Notes: a model not told the origin generated them from the sequence alone. A stretch of DNA of 64,000 bases from Staphylococcus hominis subsp. hominis (GCF_002901845.1 NZ_PPQE01000025.1:521406-585405), one strand, 5' to 3'. Positions 42,063-53,887 are shown, numbered from the stretch's first letter. A program made the numbers and translations.

Positions 42063-42084
42063 AGACATATTGGAGGAATAATTA

Positions 42085-42963
42085 ATGGCAATTTCAGCAA
42101 AACTTGTTAAAGAATTACGTGAAAGAACTGGCGCAGGTATGATGGATTGTAAAAAAGCGCTAACTGAAACTGATGGAGATATCGACAAAGCAATCGACTA
42201 CTTACGTGAAAAAGGTATCGCTAAAGCAGCTAAAAAAGCTGATCGAATCGCTGCTGAAGGTTTAGTACATGTAGAAGTAAAAGGTAATGAAGCAGCAATC
42301 GTTGAAATTAACTCTGAAACTGATTTCGTTGCTCGAAACGAAGGATTCCAAGAATTAGTTAAAGAAATTGCTAATCAAATCCTTGAAAGTAAAGCTGAAA
42401 CAGTAGAAGCTTTATTAGAAACTAAATTATCAAGTGGTCAAACAGTTGATGAAAGAATGAAAGAAGCTATCTCAACTATCGGTGAAAAATTAAGCATTCG
42501 TCGTTTTGCAATTAGAACTAAAACTGATAACGATGCTTTTGGTGCATACTTACACATGGGTGGACGTATCGGTGTATTAACTGTAGTTGAAGGATCTACT
42601 GATGAAGAAGCTGCTAAAGATGTAGCAATGCATATCGCTGCAATTAACCCTAAATATGTTTCTTCAGATCAAGTAAGTGATGAAGAAATTAATCACGAAA
42701 GAGAAGTATTAAAACAACAAGCGTTAAATGAAGGTAAACCTGAAAAAATCGTTGAAAAAATGGTTGAAGGTCGTTTACGTAAATATCTTCAAGAAATTTG
42801 TGCAGTTGATCAAAACTTTGTTAAAGATCCAGATCAAACAGTTGAAGCTTTCTTAAAATCTAAAGGCGGTAAATTAGCTGACTTCGTACGTTATGAAGTA
42901 GGCGAAGGTATGGAAAAACGCGAAGAAAACTTTGCTGATGAAGTTAAAGGTCAAATGAAATAA
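42085..42963 (+). CDS. tsf: Elongation factor Ts
   Basis: Nucleotide exchange factor for EF-Tu. The N-terminal UBA-like domain ([23 protein letters not shown]) is followed by the core with the TDFVARNE motif (near 80-87) that displaces magnesium in EF-Tu. Length 292. TGGAGGAA precedes the ATG. rpsB-tsf-pyrH-frr is the standard bacterial order, here split by terminators. Confidence 0.97.
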   Translation: MAISAKLVKELRERTGAGMMDCKKALTETDGDIDKAIDYLREKGIAKAAKKADRIAAEGLVHVEVKGNEAAIVEINSETDFVARNEGFQELVKEIANQILESKAETVEALLETKLSSGQTVDERMKEAISTIGEKLSIRRFAIRTKTDNDAFGAYLHMGGRIGVLTVVEGSTDEEAAKDVAMHIAAINPKYVSSDQVSDEEINHEREVLKQQALNEGKPEKIVEKMVEGRLRKYLQEICAVDQNFVKDPDQTVEAFLKSKGGKLADFVRYEVGEGMEKREENFADEVKGQMK

Positions 42964-42985
42964 TTTGTTCACATTATTCTAACAA

Positions 42986-43056
42986 GAAAGAAGACACCTT
43001 TAAGGATTCTATATAATAAAATTCTTTTATTATAGAAGACCATTAGTGTCTTCTTT
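42986..43056 (+). terminator. Two-part terminator after tsf
   Basis: An outer AAGAAGACAC/GTGTCTTCTT stem encloses a long inner hairpin (TTTTATTATAGAA with an imperfect complement). A short T-rich stretch follows. At about 70 nt it is unusually large for this window. Confidence 0.75.
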
Positions 43057-43100
43057 ACTTGTATATATTACATATCATTAATCATAGAGAGGAAAAAATA

Positions 43101-43823
43101 ATGGCGCATACTTCTAAATATAAACGTGTAGTACTGAAACTTAGTGGTGAAGCACTTGCAGGTGAAAAAGGTTTTGGTATCAATCCTATCATCATTAAAA
43201 GTGTAGCAAAACAAGTCGCTGAAGTAGCTAAAATGAATTGTGAAATAGCGGTTATCGTTGGTGGCGGTAATATTTGGAGAGGTAAAACAGGTAGCGATTT
43301 AGGCATGGACCGTGGTACAGCTGATTATATGGGCATGCTTGCTACTGTAATGAATGCATTGGCATTACAAGATAGTTTAGAGCAATTAGATTGTGATACA
43401 CGAGTATTAACTTCAATTGAAATGAAACAGGTTGCTGAGCCTTATATTCGTCGTCGTGCAATTAGACATTTAGAGAAAAAACGCGTAGTTATTTTTGCAG
43501 CTGGTATTGGTAATCCATACTTCTCTACTGACACAACTGCAGCACTACGTGCAGCTGAAGTAGAGGCCGATGTCATTTTAATGGGTAAAAATAATGTTGA
43601 TGGTGTGTATTCTGCCGATCCAAAAATTGATAAAAATGCTGTGAAATATGATCATCTAACACATATTCAAATGTTACAAGAAGGTCTGCAAGTTATGGAT
43701 TCAACTGCTTCTTCATTCTGTATGGATAATAACATTCCATTAAATGTATTCTCTATTATGGAAGAAGGCAATATTAAACGTGCCGTTATGGGCGAAAAAA
43801 TTGGTACATTAATTACTAAATAA
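43101..43823 (+). CDS. pyrH: UMP kinase
   Basis: Converts UMP to UDP in pyrimidine nucleotide synthesis. It belongs to the amino acid kinase fold: [16 protein letters not shown] at the N-terminus, [10 protein letters not shown], and [15 protein letters not shown] are conserved. Length 240 from ATG 43101, with GAGAGGA upstream; the earlier in-frame ATG at 43059 has no such site. frr follows after 16 nt. Confidence 0.96.
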   Translation: MAHTSKYKRVVLKLSGEALAGEKGFGINPIIIKSVAKQVAEVAKMNCEIAVIVGGGNIWRGKTGSDLGMDRGTADYMGMLATVMNALALQDSLEQLDCDTRVLTSIEMKQVAEPYIRRRAIRHLEKKRVVIFAAGIGNPYFSTDTTAALRAAEVEADVILMGKNNVDGVYSADPKIDKNAVKYDHLTHIQMLQEGLQVMDSTASSFCMDNNIPLNVFSIMEEGNIKRAVMGEKIGTLITK

Positions 43824-43839
43824 TTAGAGGTGTAAATGT

Positions 43840-44394
43840 ATGAGTGAGATAATTCAAGATACAAAATCTAGAATGAAAAAATCAATTGAAAATTTATCAC
43901 GTGAATTAGCTAATATTAGTGCGGGTAGAGCGAATTCTAATTTATTAAATGGAGTAAATGTTGATTATTATGGTGCGCCAACACCAGTTCAACAGTTAGC
44001 GAGTATAAACGTGCCTGAAGCACGCTTACTTGTCATTTCTCCATATGATAAAACATCTGTAGCTGATATTGAAAAAGCGATTATTGCTGCTAATCTAGGT
44101 GTGAACCCTACTAGTGACGGTGAAGTTATTCGTATCACTGTTCCTGCTTTAACTGAAGAACGCCGTAAAGAATTAGTTAAAAATGTTAAAAAAATCGGTG
44201 AAGATTCAAAAGTTTCAATCCGTAATATTCGTCGTGATATCAATGATCAATTGAAAAAAGACGAAAAAAATGGAGACATTACTGAAGATGATTTAAGAAG
44301 CCAAACAGAAGATGTTCAAAAAGTAACAGATAATTCAATTAAAGAAATTGATAATTTAGTTGATGAAAAAGAAAAAGATATTATGTCTGTTTAA
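43840..44394 (+). CDS. frr: Ribosome recycling factor
   Basis: With EF-G splits the post-termination ribosome. It is an all-helical stem plus a small beta domain; [17 protein letters not shown] and ISPYDK are typical, and the C-terminal helix is charged. Length 184. GAGGTG lies upstream of ATG 43840. It is probably co-transcribed with pyrH. Confidence 0.97.
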   Translation: MSEIIQDTKSRMKKSIENLSRELANISAGRANSNLLNGVNVDYYGAPTPVQQLASINVPEARLLVISPYDKTSVADIEKAIIAANLGVNPTSDGEVIRITVPALTEERRKELVKNVKKIGEDSKVSIRNIRRDINDQLKKDEKNGDITEDDLRSQTEDVQKVTDNSIKEIDNLVDEKEKDIMSV

Positions 44395-44441
44395 TATTTC
44401 ATCATACTCTTCTATGACAAGATTATAAATTGTTTTAGTCT

Positions 44442-44476
44442 AAACTGTGCCAAGTCAGACTTTGGTACAGTTTTTT
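44442..44476 (+). terminator. Terminator after frr
   Basis: AAACTGTGCCAA pairs with TTGGTACAGTTT (one G-U) followed by a T run, 47 nt after the frr stop. Confidence 0.88.
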
Positions 44477-44579
44477 AATTTGCTTATTCAATGCCATTAT
44501 TTAGTATGATAAAATGATAGATGATTTCTTAAATAACCTATATAATATAACAGAAATGATCAGGCTCGGAGGAAAGACC

Positions 44580-45350
44580 ATGTTTAGAAAGCTAATAAAA
44601 AGAAATAAGACTAAAATCAATCAAAATGATGATTTAGATATACATAATTTACCTGAACATATAGCAATTATCATGGACGGAAATGGTCGTTGGGCAAAAA
44701 AGCGTAAAATGCCTAGAATTAAAGGTCACTATGAAGGTATGCAAACCATAAAAAAAGTGACACGTCAAGCAAGTCATTTAGGTATTAAATATTTAACTTT
44801 ATACGCTTTTTCAACGGAAAATTGGTCAAGACCTGAAAGTGAAGTTAATTATATCATGAATTTACCTGTGAATTTTTTAAAAACATTTCTACCAGAACTT
44901 ATAGAGAAAAATGTTAAGATAGAAACTATTGGTTTTTTAGATGCAGTACCTCAATCAACAATTGAGGCAATTAATTATGCTAAAGAAAAAACCAAAAATA
45001 ATACAGGATTGAAATTAGTATTTGCCATTAATTATGGTGGACGAGCTGAACTTGTTCAAAGTATGAAATCAATTTATGATGAACTTCAACGTAATGGTCA
45101 AAACAGTGATGATATTGATGAATTGATGATTTCCAAACATTTAATGACCCATCCATATCCAGATCCAGATTTATTAATACGTACATCTGGAGAACAACGC
45201 CTTAGTAACTTCTTAATTTGGCAAGCTTCGTATAGTGAATTTATTTTTAATGAGAAGTTATGGCCAGACTTTGATGGTGAAGAATTAAAACAATGTATAA
45301 AAATATATCAATCTCGCCAAAGACGTTTTGGAGGATTAAGTGAGGAGTAA
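44580..45350 (+). CDS. uppS: Undecaprenyl diphosphate synthase (cis-prenyltransferase)
   Basis: Makes the C55 lipid carrier for peptidoglycan, teichoic acid and capsule. IAIIMDGNGRWAKKR (near 29-43) carries the catalytic Asp; later LYAFSTENWSRP, NYGGRAE and RTSGEQRLSNFLIWQ complete the family signature. Length 256 from ATG 44580, with CGGAGGAAA upstream; the longer frame from 44514 would cross this site. cdsA follows by 3 nt, both being membrane-precursor enzymes. Confidence 0.96.
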   Translation: MFRKLIKRNKTKINQNDDLDIHNLPEHIAIIMDGNGRWAKKRKMPRIKGHYEGMQTIKKVTRQASHLGIKYLTLYAFSTENWSRPESEVNYIMNLPVNFLKTFLPELIEKNVKIETIGFLDAVPQSTIEAINYAKEKTKNNTGLKLVFAINYGGRAELVQSMKSIYDELQRNGQNSDDIDELMISKHLMTHPYPDPDLLIRTSGEQRLSNFLIWQASYSEFIFNEKLWPDFDGEELKQCIKIYQSRQRRFGGLSEE

Positions 45351-45353
45351 ATT

Positions 45354-46136
45354 ATGAAAGTAAGAACATTGACCGCGATTATAGCATTGCTTATTTTTCT
45401 ACCTATATTATTAAAAGGTGGAACTGTTTTAATGCTTTTTGCTTATTTGCTGGCGCTAATTGCTTTAAAAGAATTGTTAAATATGAATATGATTACATTT
45501 TTATCAATTCCAGGTAGTTTTAGTGCTTTAGCGCTTATCATTATTATGCTTCCTCAGTCTGCCGGAGATTGGGTGAGTGATGTTCAATTAAAAAGTTTAA
45601 TTGCAATGAGCTTCATACTATTAAGTTATACTGTACTTTCGAAAAACAGATTTAGCTTTATGGACGCTGCATTTTGTTTAATGTCTGTAGCATACGTTGG
45701 AATAGGATTTATGTATTTTTACGCTACACGTTCTTATGGTTTACATTATATACTTTTTGCATTCTTGATCGTATGGTTAACAGATACTGGCGCATATATA
45801 TTTGGACGATTAATGGGAAAACACAAATTATGGCCAGTGATTAGTCCAAATAAAACGATTGAAGGTTTTATTGGAGGACTCATTTGTAGTTTAATTGTTC
45901 CACTTGTAATGATGTTTTTTGTAGATTTTCATCTGAATATTTGGCTGTTATTATTAATTACAATTATTTTAAGTGTATTTGGTCAATTAGGTGACTTAGT
46001 AGAATCTGGTTTTAAACGTCATTTTGGTGTTAAAGATTCAGGCAGAATCTTGCCAGGACATGGTGGTATTTTAGATAGATTTGACAGCTTTATGTTTGTT
46101 TTACCACTGTTAAACATTCTATTACTACAAATGTAA
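45354..46136 (+). CDS. cdsA: Phosphatidate cytidylyltransferase
   Basis: Integral membrane enzyme that makes CDP-diacylglycerol for phosphatidylglycerol and other phospholipids. About seven or eight hydrophobic helices are visible. The signature [20 protein letters not shown] continues to GILDRFD near the C-terminus. Length 260. The GAGGAG site lies inside the end of uppS. Confidence 0.96.
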   Translation: MKVRTLTAIIALLIFLPILLKGGTVLMLFAYLLALIALKELLNMNMITFLSIPGSFSALALIIIMLPQSAGDWVSDVQLKSLIAMSFILLSYTVLSKNRFSFMDAAFCLMSVAYVGIGFMYFYATRSYGLHYILFAFLIVWLTDTGAYIFGRLMGKHKLWPVISPNKTIEGFIGGLICSLIVPLVMMFFVDFHLNIWLLLLITIILSVFGQLGDLVESGFKRHFGVKDSGRILPGHGGILDRFDSFMFVLPLLNILLLQM

Positions 46137-46341
46137 TAAAAAATTAATGTTTTATTTATTTATGAAAAGCATATAATGATATAATTGAGGAGTTATTGAG
46201 TTCACATTTGATTAATATTATACAATCGTGTACTTTATAGCTCTTTTTTTAAAACTGTTTTTTTATACTAAGAATTATTATAAAATTTAAAATCTTATAA
46301 TCTAGATAATTTAAATATTAAAATTAATTGAGGTGTTGTAA

Positions 46342-47628
46342 GTGAGTTACTTAATCACAATCGTCTCATTTATTATCGTATTTGGTGTACTCGTTACAGT
46401 ACATGAATATGGACATATGTTTTTTGCAAAACGTGCAGGTATTATGTGTCCAGAATTTGCGATTGGAATGGGACCCAAAATTTTCAGTTTTCGTAAAGAT
46501 GAAACGTTATATACAATACGTTTACTTCCAGTTGGTGGATATGTAAGAATGGCAGGAGATGGGTTAGAAGAACCACCAATTCAGCCAGGAATGAATGTTA
46601 AAATAAAACTAAATGAACAAGATGAAATTACACATATTATTTTAGATGATCAACATAAATTCCAAAAAATTGAAGCGATTGAAGTTAAACGATGTGATTT
46701 TAAAGATGATTTATATATTGAAGGTATTACAGCATATGATAATGAAAGACATCATTTTAATATTGCTAAAAAAGCTTATTTTGTTGAAAATGGTAGTTTA
46801 ATTCAAATTGCACCAAGGCATCGTCAATTTACACATAAAAAACCATTACCTAAGTTTTTAACTTTATTTGCGGGCCCATTATTTAACTTTATTTTAGCTC
46901 TCGTACTGTTTATTGGCTTAGCTTATTATCAAGGTACGCCTACCCCTACGGTAAAACAATTAGCAGACCATTATCCAGCACAAGAAGCTGGATTAAAACC
47001 TGGAGATAAAATTGTTCAAGTTGGACACTATAAAATTAACGATTTTAGCGATATTCAAAATGCACTTAATAAAACGAAAGACCATCAAACAACAATTAAA
47101 ATTGTACGAGATGGTCACACCAAATCACTAGATGTTACACCTAAAAAACAAGTGATTAAACAAACAAAATTAAATTCTAAAACTTCTTATGTATTAGGTT
47201 TTCAACCTGCGAATGAACATTCACTATTTAAGCCATTAGCATTAGGCGTACAACAATTTTTTGATGCAAGTGTACTTATTTTTAAAGCAGTTGGAACAAT
47301 GATTGGAAGTATTTTTACAGGTGGCTTTACTTTTGACATGTTAAATGGTCCAGTTGGTATTTATCACAATGTAGATTCTGTAGTAAAACAAGGTATTATT
47401 GCATTAACATACTATACGGCATTGTTGAGTGTTAACTTAGGGATTATGAACTTATTACCTATTCCAGCTTTAGATGGTGGTAGAATTTTATTTGTTATTT
47501 ATGAAGCGATATTTAGAAGACCAGTAAATAAAAGAGCTGAAACTGCAATTATTGCTGTTGGAGCTATATTTGTAGTGATTATTATGGTCTTAGTCACTTG
47601 GAATGATATACAACGTTATTTCTTATAA
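46342..47628 (+). CDS. rseP: Site-2 protease, RseP/RasP family
   Basis: Intramembrane zinc metalloprotease that cleaves anti-sigma factors, signal peptide remnants and, in some Gram-positives, pheromone precursors. The active site HEYGH lies in the first helix (near residue 22). A PDZ domain runs about 195-275, and the second metal-site motif [12 protein letters not shown] lies near 375. At least four helices. Length 428. The start is GTG 46342 after GAGGTG. proS follows by 16 nt. Confidence 0.94.
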   Translation: MSYLITIVSFIIVFGVLVTVHEYGHMFFAKRAGIMCPEFAIGMGPKIFSFRKDETLYTIRLLPVGGYVRMAGDGLEEPPIQPGMNVKIKLNEQDEITHIILDDQHKFQKIEAIEVKRCDFKDDLYIEGITAYDNERHHFNIAKKAYFVENGSLIQIAPRHRQFTHKKPLPKFLTLFAGPLFNFILALVLFIGLAYYQGTPTPTVKQLADHYPAQEAGLKPGDKIVQVGHYKINDFSDIQNALNKTKDHQTTIKIVRDGHTKSLDVTPKKQVIKQTKLNSKTSYVLGFQPANEHSLFKPLALGVQQFFDASVLIFKAVGTMIGSIFTGGFTFDMLNGPVGIYHNVDSVVKQGIIALTYYTALLSVNLGIMNLLPIPALDGGRILFVIYEAIFRRPVNKRAETAIIAVGAIFVVIIMVLVTWNDIQRYFL

Positions 47629-47644
47629 TTTAGGAGGATAAAAA

Positions 47645-49345
47645 ATGAAACAATCGAAAGTCTTTATACCAACAATGAGAGAAGTCCCTTCTGAAGCTGA
47701 GGCTTTAAGTCATCAGTTGTTATTAAAAGCAGGTTTAATTAAACAAAGCACAAGTGGTATTTATAGTTATTTACCATTAGCAACACGTGTACTAAATCAT
47801 ATTTCTAGAATCATTCGTGAAGAAATGGAAAATATTGATGCAGTTGAGATTTTAATGCCAGCATTGCAGCAAGCAGAACTTTGGGAAGAGTCCGGACGTT
47901 GGGGGGCTTATGGTCCTGAATTAATGCGATTAAAAGACCGTAATGGAAGAGAATTTGCTTTAGGACCTACTCACGAAGAAGTAGTGACTTCTATCGTTAG
48001 AGACGAATTAAAGTCTTATAAACAATTACCATTAACATTATTCCAAATTCAATCTAAGTTCCGTGATGAAAAACGTCCACGTTTTGGTTTATTACGTGGA
48101 AGAGAATTCATCATGAAAGATGCTTATTCTTTCCATGCTGATGAAGCATCATTAGATCAAACGTATCAAGAGATGTATAATGCTTATAGTCGTATTTTCA
48201 AACGTGTTGGAATTAACGCGCGTCCAGTAGTAGCTGATTCTGGTGCTATTGGTGGTCATCATACACATGAATTTATGGCTTTAAGTGAAATTGGTGAAGA
48301 TACGATTGTGTATAGTGAAAATAGTGATTATGCAGCAAACATTGAAAAAGCTGAAGTTAAGTATTATCCCAATGAGAAACATACAGACATTAAATCACTA
48401 GAGAAAATAGAAACACCAAATATTAAAACAGCTCAAGAATTAGCTGACTTTTTAAATCGTCCAATTGATGAAATTGTAAAAACAATGATTTTCAAAGTGG
48501 ATGGTGAATTCATGATGTTCTTAGTAAGAGGTCATCATGAGCTCAATGATGTGAAGGTGAAAGCATACTTTGAAACTGATAGTGTGGAAATGGCGACTCA
48601 AGATGAAATTGTAAATTTACTTGGAGCAAATCCTGGTTCATTAGGACCTATTCATAATAAAGACATTAAAATTATCGCTGATAATTTTGTTAAAGATTTA
48701 AATAACATAGTAATAGGTGCTAATGAAGATGGCTATCACTATATTAATGCAAATGTTGAGCGTGATTTTAATATCGATGAATACGGAGATTTTAGATTTA
48801 TTTTAGAAGGTGAACCATTAAGTGATGGTTCTGGAAATGCAAAATTTGCAGAAGGTATTGAAGTTGGACAAGTATTTAAACTTGGAACGAAATATTCTGA
48901 AGCAATGAATGCTAAATTTTTAGACAATCAAGGTAAAGCTCAACCTTTAATTATGGGTTGCTATGGTATCGGAGTGTCTAGAACATTAAGTGCGATTGTT
49001 GAGCAAAATAATGATGAAAATGGTATTATTTGGCCAAAGTCAGTCACTCCATTTGATTTACATTTAATTACAATCAATCCTAAAAAAGAAGAACAACTTG
49101 AATTAGGAGATAAATTATACTCAGAATTGCAATCTAAATATGATGTACTTTATGATGATCGTAAAGAACGTGCAGGCGTTAAATTTAATGATGCTGATTT
49201 AATTGGTTTACCGATAAGAATTGTTGTAGGTAAAAATGCAAGTGAAGGCATTGTTGAAGTTAAAGTGCGTCAAACGGGTGAAAGTGAAGAAGTTCATATT
49301 AATGAATTAGACAATCACATTGCTTCACTCTATGAAAAACTATAG
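47645..49345 (+). CDS. proS: Prolyl-tRNA synthetase
   Basis: Class II synthetase of the bacterial type with an editing domain. Motif 2 region [21 protein letters not shown] lies near 139-159. The YbaK-like insertion (about 225-390) that removes Ala-tRNA(Pro) sits between motifs 2 and 3. Motif 3 is in [12 protein letters not shown] near 438, and an anticodon-binding domain ends the protein. Length 566. TAGGAGGA precedes ATG 47645. No T-box leader is possible in the 16-nt gap. Confidence 0.97.
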   Translation: MKQSKVFIPTMREVPSEAEALSHQLLLKAGLIKQSTSGIYSYLPLATRVLNHISRIIREEMENIDAVEILMPALQQAELWEESGRWGAYGPELMRLKDRNGREFALGPTHEEVVTSIVRDELKSYKQLPLTLFQIQSKFRDEKRPRFGLLRGREFIMKDAYSFHADEASLDQTYQEMYNAYSRIFKRVGINARPVVADSGAIGGHHTHEFMALSEIGEDTIVYSENSDYAANIEKAEVKYYPNEKHTDIKSLEKIETPNIKTAQELADFLNRPIDEIVKTMIFKVDGEFMMFLVRGHHELNDVKVKAYFETDSVEMATQDEIVNLLGANPGSLGPIHNKDIKIIADNFVKDLNNIVIGANEDGYHYINANVERDFNIDEYGDFRFILEGEPLSDGSGNAKFAEGIEVGQVFKLGTKYSEAMNAKFLDNQGKAQPLIMGCYGIGVSRTLSAIVEQNNDENGIIWPKSVTPFDLHLITINPKKEEQLELGDKLYSELQSKYDVLYDDRKERAGVKFNDADLIGLPIRIVVGKNASEGIVEVKVRQTGESEEVHINELDNHIASLYEKL

Positions 49346-49363
49346 GTACACATGAATAAAAAT

Positions 49364-49396
49364 GGTTGGAACATTTTGTTGTTTCCAACCTCTTTT
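49364..49396 (+). terminator. Terminator after proS
   Basis: GGTTGGAA and TTCCAACC form a stem around the loop, followed by TCTTTTATT, 19 nt after the proS stop. Confidence 0.85.
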
Positions 49397-49507
49397 ATTG
49401 TTTTTATTAGTTAAACTGTAATCATGAAAAATAAATGTGAAAGTAGTATAATATAAATCAAGTTTTTTAAAGTAAATGATAAGTTCGAAATAAGGTGGTT
49501 ATTCTTT

Positions 49508-52500
49508 GTGGCAATGACAAGTCAGGAAAAATTTAGAGTACTTGCCGATCAAATTAAGATTTCAAATCAATTGGATAAAGAAATACTTGAAAAAGGTGAA
49601 CTCACACGAATAGATGTATCAAATAAAAATAGAAGTTGGGAATTTCAGATTACGTTACCTTATTTTCTTTCAAATGAAGATTATTTAATCTTTACTCATG
49701 CAATTAAAGAAGAGTTTAAAGATATTGCACATGTGGACTGGCATTTTACAATTCAAAATACATCGAATCAAGATGAACATGTGATTAAATATTTTGGACA
49801 TTGTATTGAACACACAGCTTTATCACCAAAAGTGAAGGGTCAACTTAAACAAAAACGTTTAATTATGTCAGGCAATGTTTTAAAAATAATGACTTCAAAT
49901 GATATTGAAAGAAATCATTTTGATAAAGTATGTAATGGTAGTTTAGTAAAAGCATTTCAAAAGTGTGGCTTTGATATAGATAAAGTAATATTTGAAACTG
50001 ACGATTCGAATAGAGATGAAGATCTTGCTTCATTAGAGGCACATATTCAAGAAGAAGATCAACAAAGTGCTAAAGAAGCTACAGAAAAAATTGAAAAAAT
50101 AAAAGCTGAAAAAGCAAAACAACAAGATAATAACGGTAGTAGTGTTGAAAAATGTCAAATAGGAAAGCCAATTCACGTTGAAAATATTAAACCTATTGAA
50201 ACAATTATTGAAGAAGAATTTAAAGTAGCCATTGAAGGAGTTATCTTTGATATTAATATTAAAGAACTAAAAAGTGGACGTCACATCGTTGAACTTAAAG
50301 TGACAGACTATACAGATTCTTTAGTATTAAAAATGTTTACTAGAAAAAATAAGGATGATTTAAATCACTTTAAAGCCTTAAGTGTAGGTAAATGGGTGCG
50401 TGCACAAGGTCGTATAGAAGAAGATACATTTGTCCGTGATTTAGTCATGATGATGTCAGATATTGAAGAAATCAAAAAGACACCTAAACAAGATAAAGCA
50501 GAAGAGAAACGTGTCGAATTTCATTTACATTCATCAATGAGTCAAATGGATGGTATTCCAAACATCAGCGCATATGTTAATCAGGCTGCAGCATGGGGAC
50601 ATAAAGCAATAGCTGTTACTGATCATAATGTGGTTCAAGCTTTTCCTGATGCTCATAGTGCAGCGGAAAAAAATGGAATTAAAATGATTTACGGGATGGA
50701 AGGCATGTTAGTCGACGATGGCGTGCCTATTGCCTATAAACCTACCGATAGAAATTTAAAAGATGCGACATATGTAGTGTTTGACGTCGAAACAACAGGT
50801 TTATCTAATCAATATGATCAAATTATTGAACTTGCTGCTGTCAAAGTTAAAGATGGCGAAATTATAGATAAATTTGAAAGATTTAGTAATCCACATGAAA
50901 AATTATCAGAAACAATAATTAATCTGACACACATTACAGATGACATGCTAGTGGATGCACCAGAAATTGAAGAAGTACTAACAGAATTTAAGGAATGGGT
51001 AGGAGATGCGATTTTTGTAGCGCATAATGCTTCATTCGATATGGGCTTTATTGATACAGGGTACGAACGATTAGGTTTTGGTCCATCAACTAATGGAGTG
51101 ATTGATACCCTTGAATTATCACGTACTATTAACACTGAATATGGTAAACATGGGTTAAATTTCTTAGCTAAAAAATATGGCGTTGAACTCACTCAACACC
51201 ATAGAGCGATTTATGATACTGAAGCAACAGCTTATATTTTCATTAAAATGGTTCAACAAATGAAAGAATTAGGTGTGGCTAATCATAAAGATATTAATAA
51301 AAAATTATCAAATGAAGATGCCTATAAACGTGCACGACCAACCCATGTCACACTCATAGTTCAAAATCAAGATGGACTTAAGAATTTATTTAAAATCGTA
51401 AGTGCTTCTTTAGTAAAATATTATTATAGAACACCTAGAATTCCACGATCATTATTAAATGAATATCGAGAAGGCATTTTAGTTGGTACAGCTTGTGATG
51501 AAGGGGAATTATTTACAGCTGTGATGCAACGTGATCAATCTGAAGTTGAAAAAATAGCAAAGTATTATGATTTTATAGAAGTACAACCACCTAAACTTTA
51601 TCAAGATTTAATCGATCGTGAATTAATTCGTGATACTGAAACATTGTATGAAATATATGATCGTATTTTAAAAGCGGGAGAAAGTACAGGAATACCTGTG
51701 ATAGCTACTGGTAATGCTCATTACCTATTTGAGCATGATGCTATTGCTCGTAAAATTTTAATTGCATCACAACCAGGTAATCCATTAAATCGTTCCACAC
51801 TTCCAGAGGCACATTTTAGAACAACAGATGAAATGTTAGATGAATTTCATTTCTTAGGAGAAGATAAAGCCTATGATATTGTTGTTAAAAATACGAATGA
51901 ATTAGCAGACCGAATTGAGAAAGTAATTCCAATTAAAGATCAATTATTTACACCACGTATGGAGGGCGCTAATGAAGAAATACGTGAATTAAGCTATACA
52001 AATGCAAAAAAATTGTATGGTGATGACTTACCGCAAATTGTAATTGATCGTCTCGAAAAAGAATTAGATAGTATTATTGGCAATGGCTTTTCAGTTATCT
52101 ATCTCATATCACAACGGTTAGTTAAAAAATCATTAGATGATGGATATTTGGTAGGGTCACGTGGTTCTGTAGGTTCGAGCTTTGTTGCAACAATGACAGA
52201 GATTACAGAAGTAAATCCGCTCCCTCCACACTATATATGTCCACATTGTAAGACGAGTGAATTTTTTGATGATGGATCGGTAGGTTCTGGCTTCGACTTA
52301 CCTGATAAAACGTGTGAAACATGTGGTGGCGAATTAATTAAAGAAGGTCAAGATATTCCATTTGAGACTTTCTTAGGATTTAAAGGAGATAAAGTGCCAG
52401 ATATTGACTTGAACTTTAGTGGTGAATATCAACCGCATGCCCATAACTATACGAAAGTACTTTTTGGAGAAGATAAAGTATTCCGAGCAGGTACAATTGG

Positions 52501-53824
52501 TACAGTGGCTGAAAAAACGGCATTTGGTTTCGTTAAAGGATATCTAAATGACCAAGGTATTCATAAACGTGGTGCGGAAATCGATAGACTTGTCAAAGGA
52601 TGTACAGGTGTTAAACGTACAACTGGACAGCATCCAGGAGGAATTATTGTAGTTCCTGATTATATGGATATTTACGATTTTACACCGATACAATATCCAG
52701 CAGATGATCAAAGTGCACCTTGGATGACAACACACTTTGATTTCCACTCGATTCATGATAATGTGTTAAAACTTGATATACTTGGACACGATGATCCTAC
52801 AATGATACGTATGTTACAAGATTTATCGGGTATCGATCCTAAAACGATTCCTGTTGATGATAAGGAGACAATGCAAATATTTAGTAGTCCGGCCTCTTTA
52901 GGTGTAACAGAAGAGGATATTTTATGTAAGACAGGCACATTTGGTGTACCTGAATTTGGTACAGGTTTTGTTCGTCAAATGTTAGAAGATACTAAGCCAA
53001 CAACATTTTCTGAACTTGTACAAATTTCAGGATTATCACATGGTACCGATGTGTGGCTTGGTAATGCGCAAGAGTTAATTCGCTCAGGCATCTGCGATTT
53101 ATCCAGTGTAATTGGTTGTCGTGACGATATTATGGTATATCTTATGTATGCTGGACTTGAACCTTCAATGGCTTTCAAAACAATGGAGTCTGTGCGTAAA
53201 GGTAAAGGACTTACGGATGAAATGATAAATGCGATGAAAGCGAATGATGTACCTGATTGGTATTTAGATTCATGCTTAAAAATTAAATACATGTTCCCTA
53301 AAGCTCACGCAGCTGCTTACGTACTTATGGCTGTACGTATTGCATACTTTAAAGTGCATCATCCGTTATACTATTATGCAGCATATTTTACAATTCGTGC
53401 ATCAGACTTTGATTTAATTACAATGATTAAAGATAAAGAAAGTATTAAGAACACAGTTAAAGATATGTATTCTCGTTATATGGATTTAGGAAAAAAAGAA
53501 AAAGATGTATTAACAGTATTAGAAATAATGAATGAAATGGCACATCGTGGGTTTAAAATGCAGCCGATTAGCTTAGAAAAAAGTCAAGCTTTTGATTTTA
53601 TTATTGAAGATGATACATTGATCCCACCATTTATTGCTGTGCCAGGATTAGGGGAAAATGTAGCTAAACGTATTGTTGAGGCACGTGAAGACGGGCCGTT
53701 TTTATCCAAAGAAGACCTTAATAAAAAAGCAGGTTTATCTCAAAAAATTATTGAATACCTTGATGATTTAGGTTCATTACCAGATTTACCAGATAAAGCA
53801 CAGTTGTCCATTTTTGATATGTAA
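49508..53824 (+). CDS. polC: DNA polymerase III PolC (alpha subunit, Gram-positive type)
   Basis: Main replicative polymerase of low-GC Gram-positives. Order: N-terminal domain and OB fold (about 1-330), PHP domain starting VEFHLHSSMSQMDG (near 338) and interrupted by the proofreading exonuclease (FDVETTGLSNQYDQIIELAA from about 424), then the polymerase with DIDLNFSGEYQPHAHNYTK (near 970) and a zinc site (CPHCK...CETCGG). It ends in a beta-clamp-binding tail, QLSIFDM. Length 1438. The start is GTG 49508 with AAGGTGG upstream; an ATG two codons later is possible. Confidence 0.97.
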   Translation: MAMTSQEKFRVLADQIKISNQLDKEILEKGELTRIDVSNKNRSWEFQITLPYFLSNEDYLIFTHAIKEEFKDIAHVDWHFTIQNTSNQDEHVIKYFGHCIEHTALSPKVKGQLKQKRLIMSGNVLKIMTSNDIERNHFDKVCNGSLVKAFQKCGFDIDKVIFETDDSNRDEDLASLEAHIQEEDQQSAKEATEKIEKIKAEKAKQQDNNGSSVEKCQIGKPIHVENIKPIETIIEEEFKVAIEGVIFDINIKELKSGRHIVELKVTDYTDSLVLKMFTRKNKDDLNHFKALSVGKWVRAQGRIEEDTFVRDLVMMMSDIEEIKKTPKQDKAEEKRVEFHLHSSMSQMDGIPNISAYVNQAAAWGHKAIAVTDHNVVQAFPDAHSAAEKNGIKMIYGMEGMLVDDGVPIAYKPTDRNLKDATYVVFDVETTGLSNQYDQIIELAAVKVKDGEIIDKFERFSNPHEKLSETIINLTHITDDMLVDAPEIEEVLTEFKEWVGDAIFVAHNASFDMGFIDTGYERLGFGPSTNGVIDTLELSRTINTEYGKHGLNFLAKKYGVELTQHHRAIYDTEATAYIFIKMVQQMKELGVANHKDINKKLSNEDAYKRARPTHVTLIVQNQDGLKNLFKIVSASLVKYYYRTPRIPRSLLNEYREGILVGTACDEGELFTAVMQRDQSEVEKIAKYYDFIEVQPPKLYQDLIDRELIRDTETLYEIYDRILKAGESTGIPVIATGNAHYLFEHDAIARKILIASQPGNPLNRSTLPEAHFRTTDEMLDEFHFLGEDKAYDIVVKNTNELADRIEKVIPIKDQLFTPRMEGANEEIRELSYTNAKKLYGDDLPQIVIDRLEKELDSIIGNGFSVIYLISQRLVKKSLDDGYLVGSRGSVGSSFVATMTEITEVNPLPPHYICPHCKTSEFFDDGSVGSGFDLPDKTCETCGGELIKEGQDIPFETFLGFKGDKVPDIDLNFSGEYQPHAHNYTKVLFGEDKVFRAGTIGTVAEKTAFGFVKGYLNDQGIHKRGAEIDRLVKGCTGVKRTTGQHPGGIIVVPDYMDIYDFTPIQYPADDQSAPWMTTHFDFHSIHDNVLKLDILGHDDPTMIRMLQDLSGIDPKTIPVDDKETMQIFSSPASLGVTEEDILCKTGTFGVPEFGTGFVRQMLEDTKPTTFSELVQISGLSHGTDVWLGNAQELIRSGICDLSSVIGCRDDIMVYLMYAGLEPSMAFKTMESVRKGKGLTDEMINAMKANDVPDWYLDSCLKIKYMFPKAHAAAYVLMAVRIAYFKVHHPLYYYAAYFTIRASDFDLITMIKDKESIKNTVKDMYSRYMDLGKKEKDVLTVLEIMNEMAHRGFKMQPISLEKSQAFDFIIEDDTLIPPFIAVPGLGENVAKRIVEAREDGPFLSKEDLNKKAGLSQKIIEYLDDLGSLPDLPDKAQLSIFDM

Positions 53825-53858
53825 ATGGAGAACTTAGATGTATTAATAGTAGCTTCAT

Positions 53859-53887
53859 TTGTTTAAGCATATAAAGTATGTTATAAT
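53859..53887 (+). promoter_or_regulatory. Promoter of the rimP-nusA-infB operon
   Basis: TTGTTT (53859-53864), a 17-nt spacer and TATAAT (53882-53887) imply transcription from about 53894, giving a leader of about 75 nt before rimP. Confidence 0.6.

Noticed and set aside
46187-46260. Terminator-like GAGTTAT / ATAGCTC arms after cdsA
   Set aside because: The pairing is short with a loop of more than 40 nt; too weak to call although a T run follows.
47629-47644. Possible T-box before proS
   Set aside because: Only 16 nt separate rseP and proS, leaving no room for a T-box leader.
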